From: Blepharisma stoltei
Taxonomy: Eukaryota > Ciliophora > Heterotrichea > Heterotrichida > Blepharismidae
Length of the DNA: 64,000 nt
Direction: 5' to 3'
Assembly: GCA_914767885.1 (NCBI GenBank)
Contig: CAJZBQ010000057.1
Span: 496,001-560,000 of the forward strand
Every line of letters starts with the position of its first letter. Positions within the stretch are counted from its first letter, which is position 1. This document shows positions 22,499 to 34,326 of this stretch, piece after piece. The position numbers and the translations under genes were made by a program. The notes beneath the pieces are model-generated. The model was not told where the DNA came from and searched no databases. It saw only the letters and a list, made by a program, of their open reading frames with translations.

Positions 22499-23648
22499 AT
22501 GGCGCATACGAGATTTGTCTACTTTGACGGCTTCGGAAGAGGTGAGGTCACAAGATTGATCTTGAAGCACCTTGGTCAAGAATTTGAGGATTTTAGGCAC
22601 ACTTTTGAGTCTTGGGGAAAAGAAAAAGCATCTGGAGTGGCTGAATTCGGTCTTATCTTATCTTATAAAATTTATAACGCTTAACGTCCACTACGGGGTA
22701 GCCAACTCCAGAGCTGCCACCATATTTGTACACGTGTCGGGGCTGTGGACCGCTGGATCGATCCCTTTCGATCACCAAGGCACGCACAAATAAGGCGTTC
22801 CGGCTTCGACAGCTTCGCTACTGCCACGGCTTTATTTCGACTCAGCTCCTGCGCGTGTTCCGCCTGAGGGTCCATCTCCCTTGGGATGTCCTGAGGGGTA
22901 AAGATCTGAGAGTCTTGATCGCACTGAGGAGCAGTTCCTCTGGTTATCTCCAAAGTTAAACCGTGTTGCTGTGCAGAAGTTCTTGAGGTAAAAAACCCAA
23001 CCCCGTTAATAAAATTGCTTGAGTGAGAGAAAGTTAGCAGAGCTAACTTCGCTTGAGCGAAAGCCATTTTATTAATGGCTGAATTCGGTCAACTTCCAAT
23101 GCTTCAAATTGACGGTCATAACCTTGTGCAGTCAAGAGCCATCGAAAAGTATACCATTTTACATAAGACTTTTTTTAATAAATATAAAAATACTCAGCCA
23201 GCTATAGCATCCTAGTCTCTTTATTTAGAGATACTTACTTAGGAGGGCTGGACTGCTGTCACATGACCTATTTGAACTTTACCAGGACGAGTCACTTGTC
23301 GGATATTTGGACGATATTGGGAACATTATCGCTAAATTTGTTTTTGTTGACAAGGATTTTGAAGGGCTTGCCAAATTCAATCAAGAACAGCTGCCTGAAA
23401 AGCTTAGAATCCTTGAAAGAAGGCTTAATCCAAGCAATAATCATAGTGTTGGGAACTCAATTAGCCATGCTGATTTTGTTCTCTTCCAATTTGTTCATGA
23501 TTATTTCTTAAGACCTCAAAAAGCTGCAACAATGCGGCCACTTCTCGAAGCCAGTGCTCCAAGGCTTATTCAGTTTGCAGAGAATTTCAAGAATGCAAGT
23601 CACAACTTGTCTGCTTACCTTGCAACAAGAGTGGAGACGCAGTTTTAA
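22499..23648 (+). CDS. Glutathione S-transferase 2
   Basis: 209 residues after removing a SINE-like element and a short IES. Close paralogue of GST1: YFDGFGRGEVTRLILKHLG, FGQLPMLQIDGHNLVQSRAI, ISHADF and the same NLSAYLATR C-terminus. The SINE insertion sits in the cis-Pro loop and the IES in the next conserved motif, so the germline copy cannot encode the enzyme without excision. The 3' half is nearly identical to GST1. Confidence 0.9.
22653..23075 (-). mobile_element. SINE-like element, family A (copy 1)
   Basis: 15-bp perfect duplication TGGCTGAATTCGGTC (22638-22652, 23076-23090). TTATC-repeat tail at the left. The right end is a hairpin with arms TTAATAAAAT and ATTTTATTAA. Shares the TTAACGTCCACTACGGGG block with the other family A copies. 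Confidence 0.9.
23150..23231. other. Short TA-bounded IES in GST2
   Basis: 82 bp between TA pairs at the same codon as the GST1 IES; removal gives EKYLLRRAGL. Sequence not similar to the GST1 IES. Confidence 0.85.
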
Positions 23649-23959
23649 GTCTTAAATAAGCATGATCTTAGTTAATAATGCCCAACAAATTTAATAGTAA
23701 AATGGTAGGAGGTTATAAAAAGGTTTATAAAATTGCTATTTTGGTTTTAAAATGATTGATAACTATCTATTTTTAAATTATAAGTAAGTCAAACTACTTA
23801 TAACTAATCGTTTTTAATTGTTCCCTATAGAATCGATTTTATAAACATAAATAAATACTTATAATAGTCTCAAAAAATTGCCTATCCAAAGTGCTGCTAT
23901 TTATTTGATAAATGGAGTTCTTTTGATTTTCTTATTTTCTTAATTGGAATAGTGCATAT

Positions 23960-24370
23960 AAAATTGGTTCATTTTGAGGGCTACTGAAGAGCTCGAGTGT
24001 GAAGAGTGATTTTGAGGCACTTGCAAACGATTTTGAAGATTTTAAACATTGCATTTGGAAATAGGATAAGAAAAACATCTGGATTTGCAGAGTTTGGACA
24101 ACTTCTAGTGCATCAAAAAGATGGGAATAATCTCATGCAGTCTAGAGCTACCCAAAATGTTTTGTTTAGGAGAGAGCTGGACTTCTTTTAGAATATGTCA
24201 TCAATATTATCTACCAGAATCACTTCTCAGAAAATTAGAGGGGATTTGGCTTGCTATTGCTATAATCAGTTTTGCTGACAATCACTTTGAAGGATTTGCA
24301 CAATTCAATAGCGGTAAGATGTCTGAGAAACTAATTATTAAGCTTTTTTATCAATCCTGGCTAATTTTTA
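23960..24370 (+). pseudogene. Decayed third GST copy
   Basis: Degraded fragments of the GST sequence in order: VHFEGY-like start, FAEFGQLLVHQKDGNNLMQSRA, a remnant of the RRAGLL helix, FEGFAQFNSGKMSEKL. Several frame changes and stops. A short further remnant (EASAPRPIQFA) occurs near 24550. Confidence 0.8.
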
Positions 24371-24646
24371 TATAGCCAAAAGCAAAGATTGCTTTCCATC
24401 TTTGCTATTTTTGATATTGTTGTAGATTGGAAGTTAGCTCAAACAAAGAGAAGTGCGTAGCATGAACTAAAATATTATTTAAGGAAATAATTATTCAATT
24501 TTGCATTTATGATAATTTTTGCAACTCCAGAGTTAACGATACCCACTTTTGGAAGCGAGTGCTCCAAGACCTATTCAATTTGCTAGGATGGATTTATGCA
24601 TGCCTAAATCATCCTGCTGAAGAGGGGATACACTTTAAATACCTAA

Positions 24647-25025
24647 CTCCCCCCCCTCCGTGAGTGAACAAAACCATTAGAAAAAATCCCTATTTTTTGC
24701 CCAAAAACCCACCCTCCTTGAGTGAACAAAAATTTTTTTAATAGAAAAAATTTTTTTATGGAAAAAAATTTTGATATATAAATGATAATTAGTATAATGA
24801 AATCTAGAGCTAATTCTGTTTAATTTTTAACGAACTGCTTTTTAAAACATAAATTTTGTAAATTAAATTAATATTTGCTTTCAAATTTTTGTGAATTAGA
24901 TTTTTTTTAAATTTCGAAAAAAATATTTTTTATAAAATTTATATATAATTTTTTTTTTTAAAAAAAAATTAACCCCCTCCGTGAGTGAACAAAATTTTTT
25001 TGTTCACTCACGGAGGGGGGGGGAG
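24647..25025. mobile_element. MITE, CTCCGTGAGTGAAC type
   Basis: Inverted termini CTCCCCCCCCTCCGTGAGTG, TAA on both flanks (24644-24646, 25026-25028). Full-length interior. Next to the GST pseudogene. Confidence 0.92.
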
Positions 25026-25102
25026 TAAGTAACTAATTAACTATTCAATTTGCTAAAAATTTAAAATGCAGCCATAAAGTGTTTACTACCTTCCAATGAG
25101 GA

Positions 25103-25270
25103 TTAAGCTCACTAACAAGGTAAGGAGGAGACAGAAGGCACCGGAAGTGGCAACCATTATTGGGGGATAGACCCTCTGGTCTGGAGTCGAAAAGAGGATT
25201 ATCCTCTCGTATGATAGGTCTTTGGCGACTGCGTCACCAATATGGTTAACTCATATCTTTAATAGCCTAA
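25103..25270 (-). mobile_element. Short SINE-like element, unassigned family
   Basis: About 168 bp of GC-richer DNA between imperfect 14-bp repeats (CCTTCCAATGAGGA and ACTTCCAATAAGGA). Orientation inferred from an AT-rich left end. No clear match to families A-D. Confidence 0.5.
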
Positions 25271-25617
25271 ACTTCCAATAAGGAAGAAAGCAATGCAATT
25301 TAAAACACTTAATCATTTAATTTAACAGTAATTTTATTATAATTATAAATAGAACTCAAATAATTTCAATTATTATAAAAATCCTCTGACCGATTATACT
25401 CATTTATCTTGCATTCTAAAATTGCAGCATCCTCTCTTATGTTTTATTTTAAATATATTAATTTCCCAATCAAAAATTGTATAAAATTAAAAAAATATTT
25501 AATAAAAAGCTTTCTTATGCCTTATCCAGTACTAAATAGTTGCACAAAATAATAACTGACACTCCAAAATCCATTTTTACTTAATTTCCAAAAAATGCGA
25601 ATCAATTATACAATAAA

Positions 25618-26904
25618 ATGAGATCCACTTTACTAATTGAAGGTCGCAAAAAAACTACTCCGCTACTCCCACTAGACAGAAACCGCCACACATCACAGCC
25701 TAAACAAGAAAAGCCGAAGCCCTACATTTCTAATGAAGATGAAAAATTATATGGCGACCGATTTCCTTCAGGATTTCGAAAAATGAAACTTTTAGGCAAG
25801 GGAGGCTGTGCCATGGTATGATTAGGAGAAGACGAGCTGACAGGCCAGCAAGTAGCTGTAAAGCAAGTTAGCCGCAACAACAGTTCTGCAGCGGTTGAAA
25901 GCTGCAAAAGAGAAATTCACTTCGGAAAAATACTTAACGAGATTCACCATCCTGCAACACAGAGCATTGCCCGTTTAATTTCGTCAAAATCTGACCGACA
26001 GGACATTTGGGCTATTTTCGAAGTAGGCGGATCAAGCTTAAGCAAAGCGCTTTTCCAACTGAAAGGAGAATTCGTTAGAGGGGAAAGAATGTATCAAGTC
26101 ATTCACTGCCAATTGTATGAAGAAATAAAACGAAACCCAGAGATTTTGAAAGAATTTGTCAAAGAAATGCTGGAGGTTCTGCAGCTTTTTTCAGAGTTGA
26201 ATATTGTGCATAGTGATTTGAAGCCTGATAATATTTTGGTTAATGAAGAATACTATGATGGGGTTAAATTGATAGACCTTGGTTCAGCATTTAGTTGCAT
26301 TGGGAATGGAACTATAAATACAGCTACTCCTGAATATATGCCGCCTGAAGCTTTAGAATTAGCACATTCTCCAGGAGACCATATAGCAGAATTGGCTGAA
26401 ATAAGCAATCCTTGGTCATTTGATATGTGGTCACTTGGGATGATTTTACTTGAAATCGTTTCTGGAGTACCATTATGGATGTCTTAACTTATTAACCATG
26501 ACGTTTAACGTCTCCTACGGGGTTGCTCTTCCAGGACTGCCACCACGCTCTCGTCGCTCGGGGCCCACTAGTTGCTGGGACAGCTAGCTTTGATCTCCAA
26601 CGTGCGCCTCCTGCGCGATGTTCCGGCTTCGACGGCACCATTATGGATGTCACTTAAATCTAGAGTAAATAGATTTGGAAGAATGGTTACATGTAAAGGA
26701 CTTTTAGCTGCAACAGGAAGAGATCCAGCCACTATATTGAGACTACAGCATGAAGTAACCCAAGATCTAGAGCAAACAATAAACAAATATGCAGCTTTTT
26801 CAGTGACTCGTGATTTTCTTGACTTATTAAGCAGAATGCTAACTTGGAACCCTGCAACTCGAATTTCCCCTGAAGACGCCCTGAATCATGAGTATCTAAA
26901 CTAA
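25618..26904 (+). CDS. Ser/Thr protein kinase
   Basis: 372 residues after one insertion is removed. A basic N-terminal tail precedes the kinase domain: glycine loop LGKGGCAMVWLGED (W is TGA), catalytic Lys in QVAVKQV, catalytic loop HSDLKPDN (HRD altered to HSD), DLGSA in place of DFG, and TPEYMPPEAL for the APE region. The key Lys, Asp and Asn are present, so it is probably active. An unusual insert after strand 5 and the TPEYMPPE motif suggest a ciliate or CMGC-like group; I cannot place it further. Confidence 0.88.
26484..26636 (-). mobile_element. SINE-like family A, 5'-truncated copy (copy 2)
   Basis: Perfect 15-bp duplication ACCATTATGGATGTC (26469-26483, 26637-26651). Only the tail-proximal 153 bp of family A remain; the hairpin end is missing. 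Removal rejoins GVPLWMS to LKSRVNRFGR. Confidence 0.9.
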
Positions 26905-27201
26905 CAGCTTTAGATAATTAAATAATGTAATTTATTACATTTTATCAAGCCTTAATCAATATATCTTAATCAATTAAAATTCCAATTTCTCAAGCAACAA
27001 ATCCAGGGCATGTGAGAATAGTCAAATTAATCATAAATTTAAATTGAGTATATGAAATAAACTTAATGTTTTAAAGCAGATTTCTCAATGAAGATAATAA
27101 AACTTTTTCTCGAATCTTCAGAAACAATTTATTATAGTAACTACGCCCATATTTTCTAAGCCAATCTTGGTTCAATTATGTTCAATCTTTGATAATAAAA
27201 T

Positions 27202-28943
27202 ATGTTGAAGAGGTTCTTTAGCAGTTCAGGACTCAGAGGTACCCTTATCAAGTGTACACAATCAGACATGCCAACTGTCATTGCTTTTCCTGACTTATTA
27301 GAAAATCCTGAAAGTCTTCGCCCACTATTTAACAAAAAGCTCCAAGAAATCAGGAACATTTGGCTTTTGAATTACAGGAACTCTTGGCTTGGAGAAAGGA
27401 CTGACTCCATGAGTCCAGAAAACCTTGCAGACGACGTTATTCACTTCATGGACAAAAATCACATCACAATGGCTTCTTTAGTAGGCTGTGGATTCGGAGG
27501 AAGAGTTGCCAGCATAGCAGGAATCCTCAAATATCACAGAATTACCTCAGTTGTAGGACTTGATTATTCTCCAATGGACTTAACAAAGCACGCTGCTTAT
27601 AAAGAGCTCAAAGCAGCAATTGAATTTTGTGCACAGCTGGACTTGACTGGGAAAAGCAAAAATGAAGTAGATGCGATTTTAAAGAAGAATGTGCCAAATC
27701 CAAGACTTTTGGTAGCATTGAGGGCAAATTTGACAGAAGGAGATGGAAATAAACTGTTTTGGAAGAGCGGAATGAAAGAGCTAGCTAAGAATATGAACGC
27801 CAAAGACCCTAATCTGAACATTGGAAAATTCCCTATGGTAGGGCTGTTTCCAGGGAGGGCGCTATTTTTATATGCAGAACGTTCGCAATGGGTTCATCAA
27901 GGAAGCAATACTATCCCAATGTACAACATTTTCCCTATCCTAAAAGGATCATATGGCTCATTCATCAACCATATTGACACTGACTGCCACCACTTGCACG
28001 AGTGCTCAGATGTCCATTCCATTGCAAGAAAAATTCATGAATTTTATAAGTGGTATGATGGGGTTCATCCTACCCTGCTGAATAGAAGTGAAATCGGAAA
28101 AGTCGCTTTGCCGTTGAGAAGCTTTAATACTATAACTAAAGAAGAGAGAGAACATCTTATTAATGTAGGAGATCCAACTATACCAAAGATGATCCCAGTT
28201 CATAGACACCATAATTGGGGATATGCTCCTGAAGCAAAAAACATTCATTATCCTTACATCCCCCCTCCGTAAGTGAGTAAAAAAATTTTGTTCGCTCAAA
28301 GAGTAGAGTTAATTTTTGATTTTTAAGAATTTATATATAATTGTATAATTTTTTTTTTGAAATTTAATTAAATTAAATTAATTTAATTTGTAATTTATGC
28401 TTTAAAATGCAAGCTGATTAAAATTAAACAGATTTAGCTAGTAATTACATTATAATAATTATCACTTATATATCAAATTTTTTATTACAAAAAAAATTTT
28501 GTTCACTCACGGAGGGTGGATTTTTCCAATGGTTTTGCTCTCTCACGGATGGGGAAGCTAACTCCCCCTCCCCCCTCCGTGAGCGAACAAAACCATTAGA
28601 AAAATCGCCATTTTTTGACCAAAAACCCACCCTCCGTGAGCGAACAAAAATTTTTTTAATAGAAAAAATTTTAATGGAAAAAAATTTTGATATATAAGTG
28701 ATAATTAGTATAATGAAATCTAGAGCTAATTCTGTTTAATTTTAAACAAATTGCGTTTTAAAACATAAATTTTGCAAATTAAATTAATATTTGCTTCCCA
28801 ATTTTTGCAAATTAGGATTTTTTTAAATTCGAAAAAAAAATATTTTTTATAAATTTTTATATAAAATTTTTTTAAAAAAAAAAATTAACCCCCCTCCGTG
28901 AGTGAACAAAATTTTTTTGTTCGCTCACGGATGGGGAAGCTAA
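27202..28943 (+). CDS. Alpha/beta hydrolase, possibly mitochondrial
   Basis: About 351 residues. A basic, Ser-rich N-terminus (MLKRFFSSSGLRG) could be a mitochondrial presequence. The body has an ABHD11-like pattern with an atypical nucleophile elbow (VGCGFGGRVAS), DYSP and a late His-rich region (INHIDTDCHHLHECSD). The elbow has Cys-Gly-Phe-Gly rather than Gly-X-Ser-X-Gly, so catalysis may be lost or altered. Coding ends at a double MITE (28255-28940); joining the flanking TAs makes TAA, so the stop codon would be formed by excision. Confidence 0.7.
28257..28558. mobile_element. MITE, diverged copy, abutting another
   Basis: Left end CATCCCCCCTCCGTAAGTGA, right end inverse of CTTCCCCATCCGTGAG. 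Shorter and more decayed interior than its neighbour. Confidence 0.75.
28561..28940. mobile_element. MITE, CTCCGTGAGCGAAC type
   Basis: Starts immediately after the previous MITE (shared TA at 28559-28560) and has the full conserved interior. Its right end (CACGGATGGGGAAGCTA) is identical to that of the previous MITE. Confidence 0.85.
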
Positions 28944-29166
28944 GCTAATATATTTGGCTATTCTAGATATCTATTAGGAAAGGCTAATTTCTAATTCTTT
29001 ACGAGTAATATCTCTGAGTTAACATTTAAGAAACTATCTTAGTAGTCACTAGATAAATCATTAAAATCAGATTCATATTTAAGCTGCTCTACAATTAATA
29101 TTTATCAATTATTTTATCATTAAAAAGCACAATATATGACAATGATTAATATCATTAAATTTAAAC

Positions 29167-29304
29167 TTACTTACTTAAAGAAATCTAGATGCATAGTGTC
29201 CACTATGGGCCAGGATAAAGCCAAGCCTCATAATCATAAATACAAAGTGAGCGGAGTCAATCGGTAGATGGGTACCTTGCGAATGTCGCCATTTTATGAC
29301 TATC
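29167..29304 (-). mobile_element. SINE-like family A, internally deleted copy (copy 9)
   Basis: 14-bp duplication CATTAAATTTAAAC with one mismatch (29153-29166, 29305-29318). TTAC-repeat tail and GTGTCCACTATGGG block at the left, a short hairpin with GCCATTTTATGA at the right. The middle is missing. Confidence 0.8.
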
Positions 29305-29368
29305 CATTAAATTGAAACAAATAAAAAGCTTTCTTCTATCTATCTACATTAAATAATATTAAAAAGAA

Positions 29369-30217
29369 ATGTGAAAGCTTAATGAATTTGCTGAATTTGC
29401 TAAAAATAGTGGCATTTTATATAATCAAAAAAGGCAATTTGTGCGCTGCAAAGAGAGTATCAACTCCTACATAATATCGTATAAGCTTAAATTCAAAAAC
29501 AACATCCTTATAAAGGTTTCATTAAAAGAAGTGAAATTCTTTAAATTGACATCTTTCCCAAAGTCTTTAGTTTCTAAAGCCTTAAAACATACAGGAGATT
29601 ATTTTATATATAAATCAGCATCAAATTTTGTATGAAAAAATGAGCTACTTAACAGCTATCCGAACTTGATTTATGATAATCTCCAAGTCAGGCTGGGACA
29701 AATTACACAAAAGTTTATGAAGCTATTAAGAAAGATAAGAGAGCTTCTTGATGATTGCAGTGCAGATGCGAACAACGGCAACTCAAATAGAAATAATGAC
29801 GAATTTGAAATATTAAAATTCCCACCGGCAATCAAAATTGATGCTAAGAAGTTTCAAGAGCTGTTCCATAAGGACCCACCAGTGAATTTTATCGAGAATA
29901 TAGTTTTGATAAAAGAAAAAGCTCATCATATATATACCGTGAAATGCTTCTACATTTTTAATGAAATTAGAAAGGTTTTTATTGGGATAGGGGATTATAA
30001 AAGAGTATGTGAGGAAATTAATGCCCAAGGTATTGGAGAATTTTATAATAAACTCTATTTCATTCAGCTAAAATTGTGCGTCTTAAATGATTTTGCAAGA
30101 GAAGAAGGCCCTGCTAAAATGCCATTACAATTCGGAGAAGAATACAGCGAAAGATGCTTCGCAGCGATAGACCCAGGGATTTTTGCATTATCAATGAAAG
30201 ATTTTCAGGAATTATAA
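29369..30217 (+). CDS. Hypothetical protein
   Basis: 282 residues (MWKLNEFAEFAKNSG...), with Trp at residue 2 and once more encoded by TGA. Mixed charged alpha/beta composition, basic N-terminal half, a Ser/Asn-rich linker (ANNGNSNRNNDEF), then a helical C-terminal domain. No signal peptide, TM helix or known motif. Sequence between 28944 and this gene holds only a SINE remnant and AT-rich DNA. Confidence 0.65.
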
Positions 30218-30462
30218 TCAAAAATTACAAAGTTATGTATTTTAAGTTGCAAGTATATTAAAATCTAATTATCAATAATGATAACAGAAATTACTATTTT
30301 TTATTTAATTCTACTAATGCTTCAAATAAACAATCAAATAAAGAAATTAATTTTTTTAGCCTTGGCTATTTTGTAATCAAGACGAGTAAAATACATTTGT
30401 TTTGGTATAAATTTGCTATTATCTGCCATTATTAATATTAATCAATAAAAGTAAATATAAAG

Positions 30463-30795
30463 ATGAGATGCTATAATGAAGATTGCAATTTAATTCCTGA
30501 TTTTGTATGTGCTTGCTCCCTTCCTCCAGTCCGATCCTGCAGCATTCATTTATCAGCCCACTTGGAATCTCAATCAAATGATCCTCATTACTTTCAGCCT
30601 TTAAGATCCAGAGTAAAATTAGGCCACATGTCAAAACAGAAAATGATTAGTGGCATATCAAAAAATGCTCAAATGCTGAATTTTCCAAACCTAAGTCTTC
30701 TTCCCCAGCATGCTGCTCATAAATCAAAAAATCAAAAAAAGATTGAAAAAACTTTAGCCAATATGAGTATCAGAAACCAGAATGAAAATGCATAA
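30463..30795 (+). CDS. Small Cys/His-rich protein
   Basis: 110 residues. The first 35 hold a Cys/His cluster (MRCYNEDCNLIPDFVCACS...CSIHLSAHL) that looks like a small zinc-binding module of the B-box type. The rest is basic and polar, rich in Lys, Asn and Gln. Function unknown. Confidence 0.6.
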   Translation: MRCYNEDCNLIPDFVCACSLPPVRSCSIHLSAHLESQSNDPHYFQPLRSRVKLGHMSKQKMISGISKNAQMLNFPNLSLLPQHAAHKSKNQKKIEKTLANMSIRNQNENA

Positions 30796-31093
30796 ATAAT
30801 AAAGAAAAATATTAGTATTTTCGTTATTTTTGGATAAAAAATTACTTAAATTATAAATAAAATTCAATAGGTTGGTGAACAATTTTAGTGTCATATCACT
30901 TGCACTGATCATTATTTAAATTTAAATAAGCATTTCTTGATAGCTGGCTAATATGCTAATTATATTAAAATTGTAAGCATTAAATCCTTATGCAATCGTT
31001 GCTGCTATGGATCATTCCTAACTTCTTCTAGAATCTCTAATTTTCTTGTATTTCTATTGATTTTTCCTTCTTTGAATTCATATCTCATACAAT

Positions 31094-34000
31094 ATGTCTA
31101 ATCAAGGCAAAAGAGGATTAAATTCCGCCTACATGCGAGCAACCCTTCAAATGTCCAAAGAGCAAGCTCAAGAGACGTGGCAATCTCTTGAAAAATCAAT
31201 TTTTTTAATCTTTGATTTCCAAAATTCCAAGCTGAGTTTCGAAGAGTTATATCGGAAAGCTTACGATCTTGTAATTCAAAAGCATGGAGATTTGCTCTAC
31301 AAAGGCCTTTCTGAGACAATCCGTCAGCGCTGCCTAGTAATTTCTGCAATGATTTTATCAGAAGCTCAAATCTCACTCTTTCCTGTGCTAAACAAATCAT
31401 GAACAGACTTTAAATACGCAATGAATATGATCAAAGATATTTTGATGTATATGGACCGAAATTACGTAAAAAGCAAAAACACCATCCCTGCATATGAACT
31501 GGGGCTAAATATTTTCTTACTTACTTAATTATCTGGTGTTTAAGGTGTCTAGTGCCGCAGCCCAAAAGGGCCTATGGCAAAACTAGTGACGTAGGCGAGC
31601 CATCTTGGCACAGGTAAGCCCCGTCCAAGCCTTCTATCAACTCCCACTTCACCGGCCTTGCTGCACGTCTCACCCGGCGCGTTGCCGTCGCCCTTGTCGC
31701 TCGACTCAGCTCCTGCGCGTGTTCCGCCTAAGGGTCATCCTCCCGTGGGGATGTGCTGAGAGGTAAAAGCCCGAAATCTTAAGTGGACTGAGGAGTGGTT
31801 CCTCTGGTTATCCCCAGAGTTAAACCGCTATTGCTGTCCAGAAGTCTTCGAGTGAAAACCTAACTATAAATAAAATTCCATGAGGGGAGAGAAAATTAGC
31901 AGAGCTAATTTCTCTCGAACCGAATGCCATTTTATTTATGCTAAAATATTTTCAAACAAGAAATCCTCTATAGCCCAAACATAAAAACTAAGATTTCTGA
32001 ACTGCTGATCCAGAGTATCCAAAATGAAAGAAATGGGGAATTTATTGAAAAAGAGCTAATAAGAAGTATCGCATTTATGCTAGTAGAGGTGGGAATAGGG
32101 ACGAAAAACGTGTATATTGAACTCTTTGAAGACTCATTTTTAGATGAAACTAAAAGATTCTATGAAAAAGAAGCTGAAGACGCAATTATTAAATTATCTT
32201 GCCCAGAATTTTTAGGTCAAGCTGAAAAGAGGCTAAAAGAAGAAAAAGCTAGAGTTGATAGCTATCTAGATCCCTCCACAGAAGAAAGGCTACTCCAAAT
32301 CGTCGATCATTCCTTTATAGAAAAGCACTCAAAGACTTTAATTTATATGGAAAACTCTGGATGCCAAAAAATGATAGAGCAGATGAAAATTGATGATTTA
32401 AAAAGGATGTTTAAGCTGTATTTAAGAGTTCCCTCCTGTCTCCGACATATCTCTGACTGCATGTCTGCCTTTATCCAATCTGAAGGTTCTCTCATAATCG
32501 CTTCTTCAGAATACAAAAAAAATCCAGTCGAGCTTGTAGGGGCTCTTCTTAAACTCCGAGATATGTTCAATACCATCGTAACCCAAGCTTTTGACAGAGA
32601 CTCTATGATGGAAACAGTCATGAAAATCAGCTTTGAAAACTGCATCAACGCGAACTCTAGAACTGCCCATGCTCTTGCATTATATGTTGATAAGTTATTA
32701 AAAAAAGACATCAAAGGCATGAGAGAAGAAAACATTGACATTCAATTAGACCAAATCATTATTCTTTTCAGGTATATTTCTGACAAAGACGTTTTCGAAA
32801 ATTTCTATAAGCAGCTGCTTGCGAAAAGACTTTTGCAGTCACGATCTTTGTCTGATGACGCAGAGAAGCTGTTTATCACGAAGCTGAAAACTGAATGTGG
32901 GTCACATTTCACGTCAAAAATTGAAGGGATGTTTACAGATATGAGATTTTCCAGTGAGTCAGTAGAAGATTTTCAAACAAATGGCGATATGGAGATCGAG
33001 CCAAGTGTACTTACAGCTGCATATTGGCCTTCTGATGTGGTACTGCCTATTAGCTTGCCAAGAGAAGTGATCCATGAAGCAGAACGATTCCGAAAATACT
33101 ATTTGGGAAGACATAGTGGAAGAAGACTCTCATGGAAAACGAACATGGGCACTGCTGAAATCCGAGCTATACTTGGAATAAACAGTTCTCGCCATGAATT
33201 ATTTGTATCTACCTATCAAATGTCAGCGTTGCTTCTTTATAATGACCGTGAATCGCTAGTGTACGAAGAAATCACTCAAGTGCTGAACTGCTCTGACCCT
33301 GACTTTGAAAAGCATATGCTGGGACTTGTAAAAGCTGGGATTTTAGCTAAGTCTACTGCTGGAAAAGAAGTCTCAATGTCGACTGAGTTCTTTTTAAATC
33401 CTGAGTTTAAATCTAAACTCTATAGAGCAGATTAGATTAGTGATGGTTACTTGAAGTCCCCATTTACTGAAAGCACCATGCGTACTGCAGGTGAACACTT
33501 GTGGGGTGGGCTCGGGCCGAAACCGCCGGTTTCTCAGTAGAGGCATTTTCCCTCTTGATCTGGAGACCCGTGATTTCCCCGGTAGCTTGCATTTCCAACC
33601 CAAGAGTTAGCATCGCCCAACCCTTAGCTTAGGCCAGATCGTCTCATTGAGGGGACCCTTTAAACTGAATAGATTAGCCTGAGAGTCTTCCCCTTTTTCT
33701 CCGGATTATCTCCGAGGAAAATTCAATAAGCTTGCATGCTCGGGATAGGGCCACAAAGCAGTTTTAGACAATTAAGTTGCCCTGCGTCTATTAGACACTG
33801 CTCTAGGCCTAGGTGCCGCTGGCAAAAAGATTCACAAACTGCCGCTCTAGGCCGGGCCATAATCAGCGCACTAGTGCTTTGCCTTTCACTTCGAGGCTAG
33901 CCCAACCCTTGGCAGCCCCTTTAACCATAAAGCCTATGTCGAGATATGCATAAGGACACCCTCCACAGGGAGAACAGGCCGCTTGTCACTGGCCGTTTTA

Positions 34001-34308
34001 TGTATATAATCTATAGAGTAAAAGTTCCTGTTTTAGCCAAAAAAGATAATGAAATATCTACTCAGAGTGAAGTTCCAGAAATAGTTGAAGACGACAGAAA
34101 GCACATGATTGAAGCTACCATAGTTAAAATAATGAAAACGAGACGTAAAATTGATCATGCAGGGCTGCTAGGAGAAGTTACCAAATTAATATCATGGAGG
34201 TTTGTGCCATCGCCTAAGCAAATCAAGAGTAGAATTGAAAATTTGATTGAAAGAGAGTATATCCAAAGAGATGCAGAAAACCCTAATTTTTATAATTATG
34301 TCGCCTAA
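31094..34308 (+). CDS. CUL3: Cullin, CUL3 type
   Basis: 728 residues after two SINE-like insertions are removed. The N-terminus LSFEELYRKAYDLVIQKHG is the CUL3 signature. It continues with cullin repeats, the homology domain (LKTECGSHFTSKIEGMFTDM, TAAYWPSDVVLP, YYLGRHSGRRLSW) and the C-terminal neddylation domain (RKIDHAGLLGEV, with RDAENPNFYNYVA at the end). Scaffold of a BTB-adaptor ubiquitin ligase. Insertions fall at 31517-31939 and 33428-34010. Its stop is 18 nt before the DDB1 start; DDB1 normally pairs with CUL4. Confidence 0.9.
31517..31939 (-). mobile_element. SINE-like family A (copy 3)
   Basis: Duplication GCTAAATATTTTC with one extra A in the right copy (31504-31516, 31940-31953). 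TTAC-repeat tail at left. Hairpin arms ATAAATAAAAT and ATTTTATTTAT at right. Removal rejoins ELGLNIF to KQEILYSPN. Confidence 0.88.
33428..34010 (-). mobile_element. SINE-like family B (copy 2)
   Basis: Short duplication TCTATAGAG on either side. ATTAG-repeat tail at left, CCGTTTTATGTATATAAT at right, as in the family B copy at 1641-2252. Removal joins SKLYR to VKVPVL in the cullin. Confidence 0.8.
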
Positions 34309-34326
34309 TGTCTCTTTTTATAATAA

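Noticed and set aside
25819-25821. Frame-ending TGA in the kinase and many other genes
   Set aside because: Conserved motifs continue directly across, so TGA is Trp and not a stop or pseudogene mark.
31094-34308. Calling the cullin CUL4 because DDB1 is adjacent
   Set aside because: The N-terminal FEELYRKAYDLVIQKHG signature is CUL3-type.
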